Shown here: one piece after another, positions 8,065 through 15,852 of the stretch | Position numbering within the stretch: the stretch's first letter is position 1 | Layout of the letters: each line of letters begins with the position of its first letter | Assembly: GCA_015061885.1 (NCBI GenBank) | Contig: SUVS01000029.1 | Coordinates: 1-36,487, forward strand | Length of the DNA stretch: 36,487 bases | Reading direction: 5' to 3' | DNA from: Lentisphaerota bacterium | Lineage (GTDB): Bacteria > Verrucomicrobiota > Lentisphaeria > Victivallales > Victivallaceae | Made by a program: the position numbers and the translations under genes | Notes under the pieces: model-generated | What the model was told of the DNA's origin: nothing | Database searches by the model: none | The model's input: only the letters and a program-made list of their open reading frames with translations

Positions 8065-10452
8065 ATGAATAAGAAATTTGAAAAGCTCATCCGCCAGTCC
8101 GCCTGGCATTATCCGCAAGCGGGCAACTGCTGGCAGGATGGACTGTTTCTCGGCAACGGCAATATCGGCGTGCTTGCCTACGTTCCGCAGCATTTGGAAT
8201 GGGTTTTCAACAAAGTTGATGTCTTTGACCCGACGGTGGAAGAAGCTATGATGGCAAAAATCCTGCCGCACGATCAGGTCATGAAACTGCTGGCATGTCA
8301 GGAGCATAAAAACTCCATGTTTCTGCAAGAGCTGGAATCCGCCCCGATGCAGCGGTCAAGCATCCGCAACACCATAAGTACCGCTAAAATGCGGCTGCGT
8401 TTCTGGCCGGGACTCGGCTGGGCGGCTCCGCCGGCACCGCTTACGGAGCAGACTCTTTCGCTGTACGACGGTGTATTGCAGGAAAATCTTGATTCGCACA
8501 ATTTTCATGTGCAAACCGAAATGCTCGCCGCCCGCGACAGCGGAGTTTTTGCCTTGAATATAGAGAATGATTCATCACGCCGGCAGATGTTTGTGCTGGA
8601 GTTGATCCGCCCTTCCGCAAGTTTTTTATCTCCGGCGGAATGGTTTTCAAGCGATGGAACAACTGCTTTCCGGCAACTTCTGCCGGGAGGTAAACACTCT
8701 TACGCCGTAGCGGTAAAAATCGTGCCGCATACATCAGGAACGGTCAATGTTCCCAGAAATATCTCTGAAAACGCCGTCAGTATATCCGGCAGCGGCAGTG
8801 CTGATATATTTGTGGCAATAAAGAGTTCTCTGGAGTGCAAAGACCCGCTGTCTGCGGCAGTTGACGAAGCTCAAAAGTTTGCCGGAGCGGGTTTTGAACA
8901 AATAAAACAGCAGCATACCGCATGGTGGCACAACTATTGGGACAACGCTTACGCCGACTTCGGTAAATACCGCGATGTTCAAAAGTATTACACTTTCAGT
9001 TTATACGAAATAGCCTCCTGTTACGGCAAAGCCCCCATGCCGGGCTTGAACGGCTTGTTTTACGGGCCGGTCAACGAAGAAAATCCGGGAGTGTCGTTTC
9101 AGGCCTACACGCACGATCAGAATGTCCAGATACCGGCGATGCCGTTTTTTCCGCTCAACCGCACCAAACTGGTCGAAGTCATTGCCGATACTTATTTGCA
9201 GAACATAAAAACTCTGCGGAAACAGACCCGCAAACTTTTCAATTCGCCGGGAATTTATCTGCCATTGCAGATGAACCAGCTGGGCAGAGAATATCCGGTG
9301 CGGCACTACCGTTATACCCTTTGCGGCAGTGCATACAGCGGTTTGATTCTGGCGATGGCGTGGAAATATTCCCGCGATGTAAACCTTTTGAAAAACAAAC
9401 TTTATCCGTTACTGCGGGAATTTGCGATCTTTTATGCGTCAATGATGCACAAAAGTCCGCAGGATGAGTGTTATCATCTGGATTGGAGCGTGCCGCCGGA
9501 AATCTTTACCTTTACCCGGGATGAAGCGGCAACCGTTGCCATGCTCAAAGTGGTGCTGGAAGTATTATTGGAAACCTCGTGCCTGCTCAAACGCGACAGC
9601 CGCAACCGCAAACTCTGGCAGGATATACTGGAGCATTATCCGGCGATCCCCATGACCCCGGACGGAGCTTTATGGGCAGGCAAAGATATACCGTTAAATC
9701 ATTATTTTTACGGCGGCCACATACTTTATGCCTATTTTCCTGCCGGAATAACCGACGACGGAAGCGTTGCCCGCAAAACGCTCGAACTTATTGCCAATGA
9801 ATCCGTGGAACGCTCGTTTGCCGACCATACCGGCAAATGGCACCCCAACCACGAGTGGAGCATGTTTCTGCAAACTGCCGCCCGGTTGTTTATGGGCGAC
9901 CGGCAGACCGGCTGGCAGGGAGTGGAACGCTTTCTGGAGCTTTTCGGCAAAGAAAACGGCTTGTTTTCGCACGACCCGGTATTGATAATGTCGGACAGTG
10001 AAAGCGAAAAAAACGAAAAACTTTTCCGCAACCGCAAAAAATCCGACCGCCGCTGGATAGACGGCAGTTTGATCGACTGGAATAACCCTGAACTGCCGTA
10101 TGCCCCGACCGTTACGCCCAATAAAAATGCCAAACGCCTTGCTCCGGGAGTATTGGAAGGCTCGTCGGCATTTCTCTATCTGGCAAGTGCCGCCTTGCTC
10201 CAAAGCCGCAATGGAGTCATCAAAGTATTTCCGGGGGTGCCGGAAGACTTCAGCGGCGAATTTGAAAAAATGCTTGCGGAAAATGCTCTGGAAGTTTCCG
10301 CAAAGATTCGCCGGGGCAAGGTAACGCAAGTAAAGATACACGCCATTTACAATGGCAGTTACAAATTGCTGAACCCCTTTGCAAGCACTCCAATGTATCT
10401 GACCGGCAAACTCCATGCCGGAGAAACAGCACTGTTCCGCCGGGAACAGTAA
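8065..10452 (+). CDS. GH95-like (alpha/alpha)6 glycoside hydrolase
   Basis: 795 residues, the usual length for GH95 alpha-L-fucosidase-like proteins. The N-terminus has LGNGNIGVLAYVPQ (29-42), like the LGNGRLGA element of the family's beta-sandwich. WWHNYWDNAYADF (287-299) marks entry to the helical barrel. The catalytic core is diverged: where GH95 has an N-x-N motif before the Trp-Pro element, this protein reads AYTHDQNVQIPAMPFF (347-362), and the acid region reads DWSVPPE (473-479). Substrate may therefore not be fucose. No signal peptide is visible, suggesting cytoplasmic action on imported sugars. It starts 1 base after the polymerase stop. It converges on the FAD oxidoreductase. Confidence 0.65.
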   Translation: MNKKFEKLIRQSAWHYPQAGNCWQDGLFLGNGNIGVLAYVPQHLEWVFNKVDVFDPTVEEAMMAKILPHDQVMKLLACQEHKNSMFLQELESAPMQRSSIRNTISTAKMRLRFWPGLGWAAPPAPLTEQTLSLYDGVLQENLDSHNFHVQTEMLAARDSGVFALNIENDSSRRQMFVLELIRPSASFLSPAEWFSSDGTTAFRQLLPGGKHSYAVAVKIVPHTSGTVNVPRNISENAVSISGSGSADIFVAIKSSLECKDPLSAAVDEAQKFAGAGFEQIKQQHTAWWHNYWDNAYADFGKYRDVQKYYTFSLYEIASCYGKAPMPGLNGLFYGPVNEENPGVSFQAYTHDQNVQIPAMPFFPLNRTKLVEVIADTYLQNIKTLRKQTRKLFNSPGIYLPLQMNQLGREYPVRHYRYTLCGSAYSGLILAMAWKYSRDVNLLKNKLYPLLREFAIFYASMMHKSPQDECYHLDWSVPPEIFTFTRDEAATVAMLKVVLEVLLETSCLLKRDSRNRKLWQDILEHYPAIPMTPDGALWAGKDIPLNHYFYGGHILYAYFPAGITDDGSVARKTLELIANESVERSFADHTGKWHPNHEWSMFLQTAARLFMGDRQTGWQGVERFLELFGKENGLFSHDPVLIMSDSESEKNEKLFRNRKKSDRRWIDGSLIDWNNPELPYAPTVTPNKNAKRLAPGVLEGSSAFLYLASAALLQSRNGVIKVFPGVPEDFSGEFEKMLAENALEVSAKIRRGKVTQVKIHAIYNGSYKLLNPFASTPMYLTGKLHAGETALFRREQ
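10222..10244 (+). repeat. Direct repeat, copy 1 (inside the GH95-like gene)
   Basis: AAGTATTTCCGGGGGTGCC and the following GGA recur at 10451-10473 with a 1-base difference. Copy 1 codes for VFPGVPE near the C-terminus of the GH95-like protein. Confidence 0.6.
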
Positions 10453-10473
10453 GTATATTCCGGGGGTGCCGGA
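10451..10473 (+). repeat. Direct repeat, copy 2 (intergenic)
   Basis: Starts at the stop codon of the GH95-like gene. It matches 10222-10244 over about 22 bases with one inserted base, and contains the small palindrome TCCGG-CCGGA. Confidence 0.6.
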
Positions 10474-10491
10474 GGCGGGCGAAAGCCCACC
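10474..10491. terminator. Candidate hairpin between convergent genes
   Basis: GGCGGGC, loop GAAA, GCCCACC. On the minus strand the 7 bp stem contains one G-U pair; on the plus strand the same position is a C-A mismatch. It begins 3 bases after the FAD oxidoreductase stop. No strong T run follows on either strand, so termination is plausible but unproven. Confidence 0.45.
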
Positions 10492-10494
10492 CGC

Positions 10495-12213
10495 TTACTC
10501 AACATCCCAGGCGAATACTTTTACTTCGCTGTTGCCGAAGGTTTCCAGTATTGTCAGTTTCAACGCGGTACATTCTATATCCAGCGGTATATTCACCAAA
10601 CGCTGACCGGAATTGAAAAATTCGCCGGCACTCTGCCAAACACCGCCGCCTTGCTGATACTCCAGCTTGAAGCGTTTGACCAGCGTTGCCGGGGTTTTGC
10701 AGAATTGCGGATCCAGCAAATGCAGAACAATGATGTTTTTTTCCGGGCGGTCAAGGTCGCTGTCGAATACCAGCCGGGTGTTGCGGAGTTTTACCGGCTG
10801 TTGCCAGCGGTATTCCACTGAACTGCCGCTGGAGGCGTGCCACGAGTTATCTTCGCCGTCAAATGCCCGGTTCATACCTGACCGCAGACCTTCGCAGGAA
10901 AGTGCGGCTTCGGCACAGACCGGGGCAACTTTATAGCGTTTGCCCGGCAGGAACATATCGTTTTTCATAAGAATATTCTGCAATTCTGCAATATGATTCG
11001 TTCCGACTTCACGCGGCGTGATATTGTATTTGACCGCCAGCGATGCCGCCGTACCTGCCGCCTGACCCAGCGTGGCACAGGTTGCCATCACCCGCGTGGA
11101 ACTCAATGCGGAATGAGTTACGCTGATATTACGCCCCGCACAGTAGAGATTGTTGATATTTTTTGAATAAATCGTGCGGTACGATATACCGAACGGCGAC
11201 GGTGCCGGGTGGAAAATATTCGGTTCTCCGGGGTAATAAAAACCATCCGGATGGTGATCGTCCATCGGCCAGCCGCCGTAAGAGATCAGATCGTCAAACC
11301 CGCCGCCGGATGCCACATGGTTCTGATTCTGGATCAGGTCGCCCACATAGCGGTAGCTTTCACGCTTGCCGGGCAGAAATCCCACCCATTCCAAAGTCCA
11401 TTTACGGTATTTTTCGCGTGTTTGCGGCGAATTTTTGAGGTAATCAAATACCCCGTAGGCGATTTTCAAAAGTTCATCGCGGTGTTTATCCACATCGTGC
11501 AGGGCATCGGCGTTGCCGCCGACTTCGATCCACCAGAAGTTCTGCAAGCCCTCCAATTCCGGATCGCGGTAATTGAATTGCCCCGGATCAGTGTATTTGT
11601 ACGCCCATTCCGGCGGGATAAAATCGTGATCGCAAGTCGTTTCGCGGCATTGCAGCAGACAGCTCGGCCCCATGGTCTTGCGGTCGCTTTGTTCGGGGGC
11701 GATGCTTTCGTTGAACTCGCTTTGAGCCTCTCTGCCGTAACGCAGTTCCGCTCCGGAAAGCACCCCCAATATACTGTCGCCGGAACAGTCGGCAAAAACT
11801 TGGGCACTGATGTTGTACCAGGTTTGAGCCACAGAACTGTACGCTTTTATGCTGTTGATTTTGTCATTGGCAACGGTTGCATCCAGACAGACGGTGTTGA
11901 GCAGAAGCGTAAGGTTTTTTTCGCGGCGGCAAATGCTGTAAAGCACTGTATCCCAGCGGGAATAATTGCGTTCCGGGTTGGAATAGAGATTTTCCAGAAG
12001 CATTTCTTCCACGATACCGGTTTCTTTGCGGTCTTTGCCTTTGGCTCCGCAAACCCACATTCTTATTTCGCTGGAGGCGTTGCCGCCCAGCACCGGCCGG
12101 TCGTGGACAAGCACAGTCCGGATGCCTTCGCGGGCGGCGGCAACTGCGGCACAGATACCGGCAAGTCCGCCGCCGACAACACAAAAATCAGCAGTTATAT
12201 TTTTTGTCTGCAT
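10495..12213 (-). CDS. FAD-dependent oxidoreductase with C-terminal beta-sandwich domain
   Basis: 572 residues. The N-terminal Rossmann fold has VVGGGLAGICAAVAAAREG (about 12-30) followed by GGNASSE, the FAD_oxidored (PF12831-type) pattern. SRVMATCATLGQAAGTAA (starting S-S-T-R) is the conserved C-terminal FAD-contacting helix. Residues about 445-572 resemble a discoidin/F5-8-type C domain (SWHASSGSSVEYRWQQPVKL, LRNTRLVFDSDLD), often carbohydrate-binding. Such proteins are common in PVC and Bacteroidota sugar-utilisation loci; substrates are mostly unknown. No signal peptide is seen. It is the last gene of a three-gene set after the kinase and epimerase, with an 8-base gap, so sugar oxidation is a reasonable guess only. 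Confidence 0.8.
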   Translation of the reverse strand: MQTKNITADFCVVGGGLAGICAAVAAAREGIRTVLVHDRPVLGGNASSEIRMWVCGAKGKDRKETGIVEEMLLENLYSNPERNYSRWDTVLYSICRREKNLTLLLNTVCLDATVANDKINSIKAYSSVAQTWYNISAQVFADCSGDSILGVLSGAELRYGREAQSEFNESIAPEQSDRKTMGPSCLLQCRETTCDHDFIPPEWAYKYTDPGQFNYRDPELEGLQNFWWIEVGGNADALHDVDKHRDELLKIAYGVFDYLKNSPQTREKYRKWTLEWVGFLPGKRESYRYVGDLIQNQNHVASGGGFDDLISYGGWPMDDHHPDGFYYPGEPNIFHPAPSPFGISYRTIYSKNINNLYCAGRNISVTHSALSSTRVMATCATLGQAAGTAASLAVKYNITPREVGTNHIAELQNILMKNDMFLPGKRYKVAPVCAEAALSCEGLRSGMNRAFDGEDNSWHASSGSSVEYRWQQPVKLRNTRLVFDSDLDRPEKNIIVLHLLDPQFCKTPATLVKRFKLEYQQGGGVWQSAGEFFNSGQRLVNIPLDIECTALKLTILETFGNSEVKVFAWDVE

Positions 12214-12221
12214 ACAGTAAA

Positions 12222-13145
12222 TCAGTTCTGTTTGGCTTTGCTCTGGAAAAAGGCGATGGTTTTTTCCATGCCTTCAGCAAAGGTGTGTTTGGGTTTGAAT
12301 CCGGTGGAAGCGAGTTTATCCACGCCTGCCATGGAGTGTTTTACATCGCCGGGACGTTCGTCGAGGTGAACTACTTTGCTTTGGGAATTGGTCACTTTGA
12401 CGATCTCTTTGACCAGATCGTTGATGGTGATCTTTTTGCCGTAAGCAATGTTATACACACCGGTAAAGTCGTTCATTGCCATGAATACGTTGGCTTCCAC
12501 AATATCTTTCACATAGATAAAATCGCGGGTCTGTTCGCCGTCGCCGTAGATGGTAATATCTTCATTGGCAACCGCTTTGGCTGTAAAGATCGGAATAGCC
12601 GCCGCATACGCACTTTTGGGGTCCTGACGCGGCCCGAACACATTGAAGTAACGCAAACAGGCAGTTTGCAGTTTGCCTTCACGCGTGAACATATTGCAAT
12701 AATATTCGCCGTCAAGTTTGGTAATGGCATAGGGGCTTTTGGGTTCAGGGATCATGGTTTCGAGTTTGGGTACCACCGGGTTGTCGCCGTAGATGGCGGC
12801 ACTGGTGCTGAAGCAGAGTTTTTTGACTCCGGCGGCGGCGGCTTCTTCCAGCACATTGAGCAAACCATGCACATTTATATCGACACATTCGCCGGGTTTG
12901 AACATGGATTCCGGTACGCTGACCATTGCCGCAAGGTGAAATACATAATCCACGCCCTGCATGGCGGCCTTTACGGCGGCACGGTCGCAGATGTCGCCTT
13001 CAATAAATTCCACATCCAGCCCGTCAAGGTTGTGCTTGTAGCCGGTACGCAGATTGTCAAAAATACGGATCTCGGCTTTGCCGTTAAAGTATTCAGCGAT
13101 ATGACTGCCGATAAAACCGGCTCCTCCGGTGATAAGAACTCTCAT
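12222..13145 (-). CDS. NAD-dependent UDP-hexose / UDP-HexNAc 4-epimerase (GalE/WbpP-like)
   Basis: 307 residues, an extended short-chain dehydrogenase/reductase. The NAD-binding GGAGFIGSH is at 7-15, catalytic S115 in FSTSAAIYG, and Y139-x3-K143 in SPYAITK. RYFNVFGPRQDPKSAYAAAIPIF (about 165-187) is the substrate loop seen in GalE and WbpP-type enzymes that accept UDP-GlcNAc/GalNAc. It shares a 4-base ATGA overlap with the N-acetylhexosamine kinase upstream, so the pair most likely works on GlcNAc/GalNAc or galactose interconversion. Exact substrate preference cannot be read from the sequence. Confidence 0.85.
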   Translation of the reverse strand: MRVLITGGAGFIGSHIAEYFNGKAEIRIFDNLRTGYKHNLDGLDVEFIEGDICDRAAVKAAMQGVDYVFHLAAMVSVPESMFKPGECVDINVHGLLNVLEEAAAAGVKKLCFSTSAAIYGDNPVVPKLETMIPEPKSPYAITKLDGEYYCNMFTREGKLQTACLRYFNVFGPRQDPKSAYAAAIPIFTAKAVANEDITIYGDGEQTRDFIYVKDIVEANVFMAMNDFTGVYNIAYGKKITINDLVKEIVKVTNSQSKVVHLDERPGDVKHSMAGVDKLASTGFKPKHTFAEGMEKTIAFFQSKAKQN

Positions 13146-14245
13146 TTTTTCAACTCTTTCTTTACATTGTTCAAAAGTTTCATCATTTCATCGTGCTGGC
13201 TTTCGATCGAACGCACCAGCTGGAACTGACTGCGGCAACGGTCAAGGTTATGACCTTCGCGGTGGGTCTTGAAATAGACATCGCCTTCCAAATAGTCCGT
13301 CAGGAACCGGGTGCCGATTTCCAGCGTGATAAGTGCCCCGGCAAAGGGCAGATTTTCCAGTTCCGCATCGTTGAGTACCCGTCCGGCTTCGGAGCAGTAG
13401 CCCCGCAGGAGGGCTTCAAACATATTAAACCGCATACATATCTTGTTCAGATCCACTTCGTCTTCCGGGGCGGGCGAAGTACCGGTACGCACCATATCGC
13501 CAAAGTCATAATGGGCAAGACCGGGCATTACGGTATCAAGGTCGATCACGCAGATGCCCGAACCGGTGGCGTCGTCGATCATCACATTATTGAGTTTGGT
13601 ATCGTTGTGAGTAATGCGTTCCGGGATCACGCCTTCAGCCTGCAGTTTGATGAGTTTTTCAGTCATCGGCTTGCGTGAAAGCACAAAGTCGATTTCGGCG
13701 GCAACATCTTTTACGCGGTTGCATTTATCGAGCTTGATGGCATTTTCCAACTGCTGTACCCGCACGGGGGTGTTGTGGAAATCTTTGATCGTTTCGGCCA
13801 GTCTGCCGCCGGGAATATCGGAAAGTTCCGCCTGAAAACGGCCGAAAGCACGGGCGGCTTCGTATGCCTGTTTTTCGGTTTCCAATATATCGTAGCTTTT
13901 GGCATTTTCGATAAATAAATAGGTTCTGAAGTAGTTGCCTTCGGCATCCACCGCGTAACTTTTGCCATCAACCGCCGGAACCAGCGTCAGCGTCTGGCGG
14001 GAGTTTGATGACTTGGCCGCCAGATGCGTAGTCACCCGGCGGATGTTTTCCATAAGATTGACCGGATCGCGGAACACATTGGTGTTGATACGCTGAAGTA
14101 TGTAACGCACCCGGCATCCAGCCTGATCGTAAACAACTTCAAAAGTATCGTTGATATGACCGTTGCCGTAAGGGGCAGCACTTACCAGATCGCCATACAG
14201 ACAAAACTGTTTGGTGATCGCCTTGAAATCAAAATTTTTATTCAT
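13142..14245 (-). CDS. nahK: N-acetylhexosamine 1-kinase-like anomeric sugar kinase (NahK family)
   Basis: 367 residues; Bifidobacterium NahK/LnpB is about 359. The ATG at 14245 is chosen because AGGAG lies about 6-7 bases before it; an upstream in-frame extension would run through the 14280-14327 hairpin. The aminoglycoside-phosphotransferase fold shows the Brenner motif THNDTKLNN (212-220) with catalytic D215, and VIDLDTVMPGLAHYDFGDM (233-251) with metal-binding D235 or D237. The N-terminal APYGNGHINDTF (24-35) matches NahK. The family phosphorylates GlcNAc or GalNAc at C1 using ATP. The overlapping epimerase gene strongly supports amino-sugar salvage. Confidence 0.8.
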   Translation of the reverse strand: MNKNFDFKAITKQFCLYGDLVSAAPYGNGHINDTFEVVYDQAGCRVRYILQRINTNVFRDPVNLMENIRRVTTHLAAKSSNSRQTLTLVPAVDGKSYAVDAEGNYFRTYLFIENAKSYDILETEKQAYEAARAFGRFQAELSDIPGGRLAETIKDFHNTPVRVQQLENAIKLDKCNRVKDVAAEIDFVLSRKPMTEKLIKLQAEGVIPERITHNDTKLNNVMIDDATGSGICVIDLDTVMPGLAHYDFGDMVRTGTSPAPEDEVDLNKICMRFNMFEALLRGYCSEAGRVLNDAELENLPFAGALITLEIGTRFLTDYLEGDVYFKTHREGHNLDRCRSQFQLVRSIESQHDEMMKLLNNVKKELKK

Positions 14246-14279
14246 AAAAAACTCCTGTTTGTTTAATAAGTCGAAGGGC

Positions 14280-14327
14280 TTGAGGAGGGGAAAAAACCTT
14301 TTCAAATGGTTCTTTTCCCCTCCTCAA
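14280..14327. repeat. Long palindrome 1 upstream of nahK
   Basis: TTGAGGAGGGGAAAA at 14280-14294 pairs with TTTTCCCCTCCTCAA at 14313-14327, a perfect 15 bp. The stem continues as AACC/GGTT (14295-14298, 14308-14311) with one bulged C. In the nahK direction no U-run follows, so it is not a standard terminator. It lies 35 bases before the nahK start. Confidence 0.8.
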
Positions 14328-14356
14328 ACTCCAAACCTTTTTCCAAACCTTTTCCC

Positions 14357-14393
14357 GGCATTTATCTTTTTGCCCCGCAAAAAGATAAATGCC
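14357..14393. repeat. Long palindrome 2 upstream of nahK
   Basis: GGCATTTATCTTTTTGC at 14357-14373 is an exact inverted copy of 14377-14393, giving a perfect 17 bp stem with a 3-base CCC loop. A stem this long and perfect is typical of a dispersed palindromic repeat or a strong RNA hairpin. Confidence 0.85.
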
Positions 14394-14516
14394 TTCTGTT
14401 AAAAAATGCCTTGTGTAAATATATAAGGCTATAAAACAATACACCACTTGCGTAGATTTGCAAATCAAATTGCTGAATAATCCAAAAATTACGCCTTGTT
14501 GGATATAATAAATTGC

Positions 14517-14981
14517 TTATTTATCCATATTTTTCGGAAATTCAAGCGTAATGTGTCTTTCTTCATCACTGATTTTTTCAATCGAGAGCTTTATCACTTC
14601 CGGCGGCAGGATACCTTTTATGCGAATGGGCCACTCCAGAAGAGTCCACGCATCCGGGTCGCTTAAAAACTCATCCACCCCAAAACCCAAGGCGGCGTGT
14701 TCGTCGGTTATCCGGTAAAGGTCAAGGTGGTAAAAACGGTTTGCCGTGCCGGGTATATCATACTCCTGTACAATGGTATAGGTGGGGCTGGAAACCGCTT
14801 CGCTGATCCCCAGACCGCGGGCAAAACCGCGGGCGATGACCGTTTTGCCCGCCCCCAGATCGCCGTACATTGCCACTACACTGCCAATGGGCAGACTGCG
14901 GGCAAAGGCTTCGCCGAAACATTCGCTTTCTTCGCGGCTGTGGGTGATGATTACTTGATCTTCAAGCGTTAAAGTGTTCAT
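14517..14981 (-). CDS. tsaE: tRNA t6A biosynthesis ATPase TsaE
   Basis: 154 residues, normal length. The Walker A motif GDLGAGKT is at 40-47, followed by SSPTYTIVQEY, HLDLYR and LLEWP, all diagnostic of TsaE. With TsaB and TsaD it drives the threonylcarbamoyl transfer cycle that makes t6A37 in ANN-decoding tRNAs. It overlaps the 3' end of thiL by 20 bases and is the last gene of the prmA-to-tsaE set. A trmO homologue, which methylates t6A to m6t6A, lies elsewhere in the window. Confidence 0.94.
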   Translation of the reverse strand: MNTLTLEDQVIITHSREESECFGEAFARSLPIGSVVAMYGDLGAGKTVIARGFARGLGISEAVSSPTYTIVQEYDIPGTANRFYHLDLYRITDEHAALGFGVDEFLSDPDAWTLLEWPIRIKGILPPEVIKLSIEKISDEERHITLEFPKNMDK

Positions 14982-15852
14982 AACCGGTTATCTCCAAATT
15001 ATCTATGGCTTTGCCGTTGAGTGTATATATCAAACCTTTATCTTCCGTGATTTTTCCGATACAGCTCAAAGGCACATCAAAGTTCCAGAGCTTATACAGC
15101 AAATCAACTTTTTCCGGGGCAACGGTGAACAGCAGTTCGTAATCTTCGCCATCGCTTAATGCGTGTTCCACCGTACAGCCGTTGCAGCACGGGAGTTTTT
15201 CCAACGCCACAACCGCACCTTTGCCGGACTGCTCCAGAAGTTTGGGCAAGTCGGAAGCAATGCCGTCAGATATATCCATCATACAGCGTGTCAGACCGTT
15301 TTCCGCTAAAAATCTGCCTTCTTTCAGTCGGGGTATAAAGTTCAGATGGTGTTGGGTGTAAAATGTATCGCCGAGTTGACCCGTTACCATGATGTGATCG
15401 CCAACTTGGCCATTTTTCCGCAAACATACTTTATCCGGTTCCGCTTCGCCCAGGATCGTCAGACTTGCACAATCCAAATCGTTCGGCAGACCGGCAAGAT
15501 CGCCGCCGACAATGGCTGTATTGTACTTTTCTGCACAATCTTCCAGACCGGCAAAAAAGCGTTCCAGCCACTCATCGCTTCTGCCTTTTACTGCCAATGT
15601 GAGCAATGCCCAGCGGGGGATACCGCCCATGGCGGCAATGTCGCTCAAATTGCGTTTCAGGAGCTTGGCGGCAACGAGTTCCGGTGCTGTATCGTACAAG
15701 TAATGCACATTGCTGATAAGCTGATCCGCCGCCGCCAGCAGATATTTTCCGCCGAATTCGAGCATGGCACAATCATCGCCGGGCGGCACAGTTACATCAC
15801 TTGCGATATGAAAAACCGGCAGGATTTTTTTTAACAGTTCACTTTCGTTCAC
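14962..15852 (-). CDS. thiL: Thiamine-monophosphate kinase ThiL
   Basis: 296 residues. It phosphorylates thiamine monophosphate to the diphosphate cofactor. PPGDDCAML near residue 23, AADQLISNVHY, KRNLSDIAAMGG, GGDLAG, MDISDGIASDL and LSDGEDYELLF are the conserved ATP/Mg and substrate stretches of the ThiL/PurM-like fold. The start is GTG and overlaps the rsmB stop as GTGA; the end overlaps tsaE. No thiamine riboswitch or other thi gene is nearby. The product would serve TPP enzymes such as IorA, encoded further along. Confidence 0.92.
   Translation of the reverse strand: MNESELLKKILPVFHIASDVTVPPGDDCAMLEFGGKYLLAAADQLISNVHYLYDTAPELVAAKLLKRNLSDIAAMGGIPRWALLTLAVKGRSDEWLERFFAGLEDCAEKYNTAIVGGDLAGLPNDLDCASLTILGEAEPDKVCLRKNGQVGDHIMVTGQLGDTFYTQHHLNFIPRLKEGRFLAENGLTRCMMDISDGIASDLPKLLEQSGKGAVVALEKLPCCNGCTVEHALSDGEDYELLFTVAPEKVDLLYKLWNFDVPLSCIGKITEDKGLIYTLNGKAIDNLEITGYEHFNA

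Larger units (their letters stand above)
14246..14516 (-). other. Gene-free stretch between tsaE and nahK
   Basis: No reading frame is convincing. It holds two long palindromes (14280-14327, 14357-14393), a tandem pair of CCAAACCTTTT units (14331-14355), and an AT-rich part near 14400-14516. I could not find a good promoter with normal spacing for nahK. Confidence 0.6.

Noticed and set aside
11209-12369. 386-codon open frame opposite the FAD oxidoreductase
   Set aside because: Antisense shadow with no recognisable motif and no ribosome site.
12204-13229. 341-codon open frame opposite the epimerase
   Set aside because: Antisense shadow of a well-supported SDR gene.
14280-14393. Palindromes as a rho-independent terminator of tsaE
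   Set aside because: No U-run follows either stem in the tsaE direction; kept as repeats instead.
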